From Longispora albida DSM 44784 (lineage in GTDB: Bacteria; Actinomycetota; Actinomycetes; Mycobacteriales; Micromonosporaceae), in assembly GCF_000379825.1 (NCBI RefSeq), contig NZ_KB903839.1, positions 115,710-179,709 on the forward strand: DNA of 64,000 bases, given 5' to 3'. The notes beneath the pieces were generated by a model that was given only the letters and a program-made list of their open reading frames with translations, ran no database searches and was not told the DNA's origin. Positions 62,091 through 64,000 of the stretch are shown piece by piece. How positions within the stretch are numbered: position 1 is the stretch's first letter; the number at the start of each line of letters is the position of its first letter. The position numbers and the translations under genes were made by a program.

Positions 62091-64000
62091 GTGACCGCGA
62101 TCGAGTTCGGGGTTCTGGCTGCTGTCGTTGTGCTGGCCGTTCTGGTGCTGGCCTGCCTGTTCCTGGTGCTCCGGCGCCTGCAGGGCGTCCCGGGAGCCGC
62201 TGTGGCCCCGGGAGGGTCCGAGGCGGCCAGGCTGCGTGCCGAGGAGGAGGCTGCCCGGATCGCCGAGCGGGCCACGCTGGAGGCCGAGCGGCTCCAGGGC
62301 CGGGCGGAGAGCGAGCTGGCCAGGGCCCGGGCAGAGGCCGTGGAGGTCGTGGCCGAGGCCAAGACGCAGGCGCAGGAGGCTGTCGCCCGGGCGCGCGCCG
62401 AGGCAGAGCAGCTCACCGCGACGGCCAAGGCTCAGGCCGAGCGCTCGGCGGCCGAGGCTCGCTCGGGTGCCGAGACCCTGCTGGCCCAGGCGAAGTCCGA
62501 CTCGGAAGCACTGATCACCCAGGTGCGCGCCCGGGCGGAGGAGACGGCCGCCGAGGCGAAGACCCGGGCCGCCGAGCTGTCCGCTGAGGCGAGGTCCCGG
62601 GCGGAGCAGATCGCCGCCGACGCCGCGGCGAAGGCCGAGCGTGTGCTGGCCGAGGCGACCGCCCAGGCGAGCCAGCTGGCCGCCGACGCGAAGACGCAGG
62701 CCGAGCGGCTGATCGCCGACGGTACGACGCAGGCTGAGCAGACTCTGGCCCGCGCGGCGGCCGACCGCGACGCCCTGACCGCGCAGGCGGAGTCCCTGCG
62801 GGCCGAGGCGGTCCGGATCAGGGACGGTGCCGCGCAGGCCGCGGCGGACGCGCGGACGGCTGCGCGTGCCGAGTACGACCAGAAGCTTGTGCAGCTCACC
62901 AGCCGCCTCGCCGCCGTCGAGCAGCAGCAGGCGCGGATCGACGAGCGGGAGCTGCGGCTGGCCAGCGAGGCCGAGCGGCTGACCGAGCGGGACAAGCGGA
63001 TCGCCACGGCCGAGGCTGGCCTGGCCAGCCGCGAGGCCCAGCTGGCCGAGCAGGAGGTCGTCCTGGCCGAGGCGCACGACGAGCGTCTCAAGGAGCTGTC
63101 CCGGGTGGCTGGCCTGACCGCCGACGCGGCGAAGGCCGAGCTGGTCTCGACGCTCGAGGGCCAGGCCAAGCGCCAGGCCGCGGTGCTGATCCGCGACATC
63201 GAGGCCGACGCGCGTTCCACGGCGGAGACCAGGGCCAGGCACATCGTGGTCGACGCCATCCAGCGGGTGGCCAGCGAGCAGACGGCCGAGAGCGTGGTCA
63301 GCGTCCTGCACCTGCCGAGCGACGAGATGAAGGGCCGGATCATCGGCCGGGAGGGCCGCAACATCCGGGCCTTCGAGTCCGTCACCGGGGTCAACCTGAT
63401 CATCGACGACACGCCGGAAGCCGTGCTGCTGTCGTGCTTCGACCCGGTCCGGCGGGAGATTGGCCGGGTCACGCTGGAGAAGCTGGTCCTGGACGGCCGG
63501 ATCCACCCGCACCGGATCGAGGAGATCCACGACCTCGCGAAGTACGAGGTGGAGAAGCTGTGCCGCCGGGCGGCCGAGGACGCGCTGGTCGAGGTCGGCA
63601 TCACGAGCATCCATCCGGAGCTGATCGGGCTGCTCGGCAGGCTGCGGTACAGGACGAGCTACGGGCAGAACGTGCTCAAGCACCTGGTCGAGACCGCGCA
63701 CATCGCCGGCATCATGGCCGCAGAGCTGGGCCTCAAGCCCGACCTGATCAAGCGGGGCGCGTTCCTGCACGACATCGGCAAGGCGCTCACCCACGAGGTC
63801 GAGGGCAGCCACGCGCTGATCGGCGCGGAGGTGGCCCGGCGGTACGGCGAGCCGGAGGAGGTGGTGCACGCGATCGAGGCGCACCACAACGAGGTGCAGC
63901 CGCAGACCATCGAGGCCGTGCTGACCCAGGCGTCGGACTCCTGTTCCGGTGGCCGTCCGGGTGCCCGGCGGGAGAGCCTGGAGGCCTACGTCAAGCGGCT
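62091..64000 (+). CDS. rny: Ribonuclease Y, 3' partial, with enlarged coiled-coil
   Basis: RNase Y is the membrane-anchored endonuclease that starts mRNA decay. GTG 62091 follows GGGGAGGAGG. 636 residues are in the window: a membrane anchor (about 9-28), a very long coiled-coil (about 45-390) with AEA/QAE heptads, a KH domain (MKGRIIGREGRNIRAFE from 413), and an HD domain with H560-D561 in FLHDIGKALTHEVEGSHALI. The frame runs off the end; about 110 residues should be missing. B. subtilis RNase Y has its HD dyad near 368-369, so this anchor-coil region is about 190 residues longer. Confidence 0.93.
   Translation, partial: MTAIEFGVLAAVVVLAVLVLACLFLVLRRLQGVPGAAVAPGGSEAARLRAEEEAARIAERATLEAERLQGRAESELARARAEAVEVVAEAKTQAQEAVARARAEAEQLTATAKAQAERSAAEARSGAETLLAQAKSDSEALITQVRARAEETAAEAKTRAAELSAEARSRAEQIAADAAAKAERVLAEATAQASQLAADAKTQAERLIADGTTQAEQTLARAAADRDALTAQAESLRAEAVRIRDGAAQAAADARTAARAEYDQKLVQLTSRLAAVEQQQARIDERELRLASEAERLTERDKRIATAEAGLASREAQLAEQEVVLAEAHDERLKELSRVAGLTADAAKAELVSTLEGQAKRQAAVLIRDIEADARSTAETRARHIVVDAIQRVASEQTAESVVSVLHLPSDEMKGRIIGREGRNIRAFESVTGVNLIIDDTPEAVLLSCFDPVRREIGRVTLEKLVLDGRIHPHRIEEIHDLAKYEVEKLCRRAAEDALVEVGITSIHPELIGLLGRLRYRTSYGQNVLKHLVETAHIAGIMAAELGLKPDLIKRGAFLHDIGKALTHEVEGSHALIGAEVARRYGEPEEVVHAIEAHHNEVQPQTIEAVLTQASDSCSGGRPGARRESLEAYVKR

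Noticed and set aside
60795-63887. 1030-residue minus frame across recX and rny
   Set aside because: The forward strand holds the RecX core and the KH and HD motifs of RNase Y. The minus frame is Leu/Arg/Gly-rich without domains.

Overview
The window is one contig end to end from a high-G+C actinobacterium. Every real gene prefers G or C in the third codon position, GTG starts are frequent, and the content is actinobacterial: ClgR, PspM, ThyX, DUF3046 upstream of recA, DUF4247/DUF2617/DUF4178, and the long Gly/Pro-rich N-terminus of IF-2. Protein flavour and gene order suggest Micromonosporales, probably Micromonosporaceae. That placement is inference. No rRNA, tRNA, CRISPR array, insertion sequence or prophage was seen.

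Bases 1-16000 are a translation and ribosome-maturation block: rimP-nusA-ylxR-infB, a TRM11-like methyltransferase, ylxP, rbfA-nrnA, a MATE exporter, truB, ribF and rpsO. Between truB and ribF, which are usually adjacent, sits a leftward NACHT-ATPase/leucine-repeat protein with a Nudix hydrolase upstream of it. This is the clearest candidate defence island. Bases 16000-21000 hold pnp, an M16 peptidase and dapB.

Bases 21000-33600 are more variable. They hold two GNAT acetyltransferases, a GT87 membrane glycosyltransferase, a YcaQ-like DNA glycosylase, DUF5713, two large secreted paralogous PQQ-type sugar dehydrogenases around a DUF2752 membrane protein, and a ribbon-helix-helix/DUF4097 operon with a tandem operator over its own start codon. 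Bases 33700-42000 return to core genes: thyX, dapA, RNase J, ftsK, rimO and pgsA.

Bases 42000-52600 look like one envelope-stress region. Rightward come clgR, a membrane-anchored substrate-binding/VWA protein, a coiled-coil membrane protein, pspA and pspM. Converging on them is a tightly overlapped leftward operon, DUF4178-DUF2617-DUF4247-DUF350-membrane protein-aminopropyltransferase. A polyamine synthase-like enzyme thus lies tail to tail with the ClgR/PspA/PspM membrane-stress genes.

Bases 52600-58300 carry an acyltransferase, a LysE exporter, a flavin-barrel/GNAT fusion divergent from a MocR regulator, and an MFS exporter. The window ends with DUF3046, recA, a recX with a 430-residue repetitive extension, and a truncated rny whose coiled-coil is far longer than usual. 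Many genes have a TANNNT box exactly 6 bases before the start codon. This suggests frequent leaderless mRNAs and was used to settle several starts.
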